Source: Bacteroidota bacterium
GTDB lineage: Bacteria > Bacteroidota > Ignavibacteria > Ignavibacteriales > Ignavibacteriaceae
Direction: 5' to 3'
Length of the DNA: 64,000 bases
NCBI GenBank assembly: GCA_022564295.1
Contig: JADFLR010000003.1
Span: forward strand, 124,001-188,000
Part shown: piece by piece, positions 63,025 through 64,000 of the stretch
Layout: each line of letters begins with the position of its first letter
Position numbering within the stretch: the stretch's first letter is position 1
Program-made: the position numbers and the translations under genes
Notes under the pieces: model-generated
Databases searched by the model: none
What the model saw: only the letters and a program-made list of their open reading frames with translations
What the model was told of the DNA's origin: nothing

Positions 63025-63912
63025 TTAACTGCCTTTTGTTTTTCTTACCGTTTGTTCGATTATGTCCCACATCTCTTCGGGAACCATTTCGAGCATATTA
63101 AACTGTCCTGCACCTTTTAGCCACTCACCTCCATCTATCGTAATAACTTCACCGTTTATGTATGCAGAAAAATCAGAGACGAGATATGCTGCAAGATTTG
63201 CAAGTTCCTGGTGTTCACCAACTCTTTTTAAGGGGACTTTTTTTGCAAGGTCAAATTTATCTTTCATATCGCCGGGTAGTAATCTATCCCATGCACCTTT
63301 TGTGGGAAATGGTCCTGGTGCAATTGCGTTAAAGCGAATTCCGTACTTTGCCCATTCAACTGCAAGCGAGCGTGTTAATGCCAGCACTCCGGCTTTTGCA
63401 GCAGCAGATGGAACTACGTAAGCAGAACCTGTAAAGGCATAAGTGGTAACAATATTTAAAACTGTTGCTTTCTGTTTTTCTTTAATCCAATGCTTACCGA
63501 ATGCAAGTGTGCAGTTGTAAGTCCCTTTCAATACAATATTTATGATTATATCAAAAGCACGATGGGAAAGGCGTTCGGTTGGACTAATAAAATTTCCCGC
63601 AGCATTATTCAAAAGCACATCGACTCTGCCAAATTTATCAACGGATGTTTTTAATAAATTTTCTACAGAACTATAATCAGTTACATCACATTGAACAGGA
63701 AGGACATTTCTATCATAACTTTCTGATAATTCTTTTGCAGTTGCTTCAAGTACATCCATCTTTCTGCTTGCAATAATAAGATCGGCACCAAGCTCAACAA
63801 AGTATTTTCCCATCGCTTTGCCTAGTCCTGTACCACCCCCGGTTATAACAATTACTTTATCTTTAAGTGAATCTTCTTTTAGCATTGATGTTTTGTATTG
63901 TTGATTTTGCAT
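63025..63912 (-). CDS. SDR oxidoreductase of the 2,4-dienoyl-CoA reductase type
   Basis: 295 residues. Cofactor motif GGGTGLGKAMGKYF and NNAAGN are present. Instead of the usual Tyr-x3-Lys, the catalytic stretch reads SAYVVPSAAAKAG: Tyr, then Ser-x3-Lys, as known for mitochondrial 2,4-dienoyl-CoA reductase. It likely acts on unsaturated acyl-CoA in fatty acid oxidation, in keeping with the neighbouring thioesterase. Long tail MVPEEMWDIIEQTVRKTKGS is normal for this subgroup. Confidence 0.88.
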   Translation of the reverse strand: MQNQQYKTSMLKEDSLKDKVIVITGGGTGLGKAMGKYFVELGADLIIASRKMDVLEATAKELSESYDRNVLPVQCDVTDYSSVENLLKTSVDKFGRVDVLLNNAAGNFISPTERLSHRAFDIIINIVLKGTYNCTLAFGKHWIKEKQKATVLNIVTTYAFTGSAYVVPSAAAKAGVLALTRSLAVEWAKYGIRFNAIAPGPFPTKGAWDRLLPGDMKDKFDLAKKVPLKRVGEHQELANLAAYLVSDFSAYINGEVITIDGGEWLKGAGQFNMLEMVPEEMWDIIEQTVRKTKGS

Positions 63913-64000
63913 GTTTTAATTTTTGATATTAATAATTGTTTAATTAATGGCACACAGATTTATTATGATAGATATGATTCTTTAAGATCAAATCAAATCA

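Overview
The window looks like a piece of an AT-rich genome from the Ignavibacteria/Chlorobi side of the Bacteroidetes supergroup. Three secreted proteins end in the 'QNYPNPFNP...' type IX secretion sorting domain typical of that group, several signal peptides end in 'AQ', and ribosome binding sites are weak or absent at many starts. The main metabolism is anaerobic nitrate respiration to ammonium. No rRNA, tRNA, CRISPR array or intact transposase was seen.

Layout, left to right. 1-5113 (minus): nitrite-to-ammonium and nitrosative-stress block (porin fragment, nrfA, nrfH, two hemerythrin-type proteins including a RIC/ScdA repair protein, Rrf2 regulator with an apparent autoregulatory operator). 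5462-11710 (minus): surface-glycan synthesis and ABC export operon. 12026-14934 (minus): methyltransferase, radical SAM enzyme and fatty acid hydroxylase-type operon, probably lipid related. 15008-20946 (minus): SHOCT protein, lipoprotein and three T9SS cargo proteins. 21139-26988 (minus): indolepyruvate oxidoreductase (iorAB), ADP-forming acyl-CoA synthetase, a sigma-54 activator and a HypC-like small protein. 27128-38832 (minus): hemerythrin, two NarK transporters, narI, narJ, narH, narG and a diheme cytochrome c. 39090-39900: a graveyard of metal-resistance gene fragments. 39905-51338: a PAS histidine kinase/NtrC-type regulator pair followed by porins, YceI proteins, a Met-rich protein, DUF302 and cytochromes c; three promoters here share paired TTGCA-N4-TGCAA boxes and sigma-54-like -24/-12 elements. 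51811-54671 (plus): CMD-family protein and moaC, moeA, mobA for the NarG cofactor. 54755-55680: an orphan exported protein trapped between mobA and a diverged second copy of the mobA 3' end. 55923-62408: defence-flavoured accessory genes (zinc ribbon plus deoxyribosyltransferase-like protein, VapBC, SieB-like protein, exonuclease) around housekeeping purL and a YihY protein. 62435-63912: acyl-CoA thioesterase and dienoyl-CoA reductase-type SDR.

How it works together: NarK proteins import nitrate, NarGHI reduces it with a Mo-bisMGD cofactor made partly by moaC/moeA/mobA, and NrfHA reduces nitrite to ammonium. The hemerythrin/RIC/Rrf2 group handles the nitric oxide by-product. 

The strongest unexplained signals are structural. 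Two different promoter modules are each present twice, in front of unrelated operons (nar operon and glycan operon; iorA and a sigma-54 activator gene). A probable sigma-54 regulon has a conserved two-box architecture. Several segmental duplications (ntrC tail plus yceI, mobA 3' end, T9SS tail plus its downstream flank) show a region with repeated local rearrangement.
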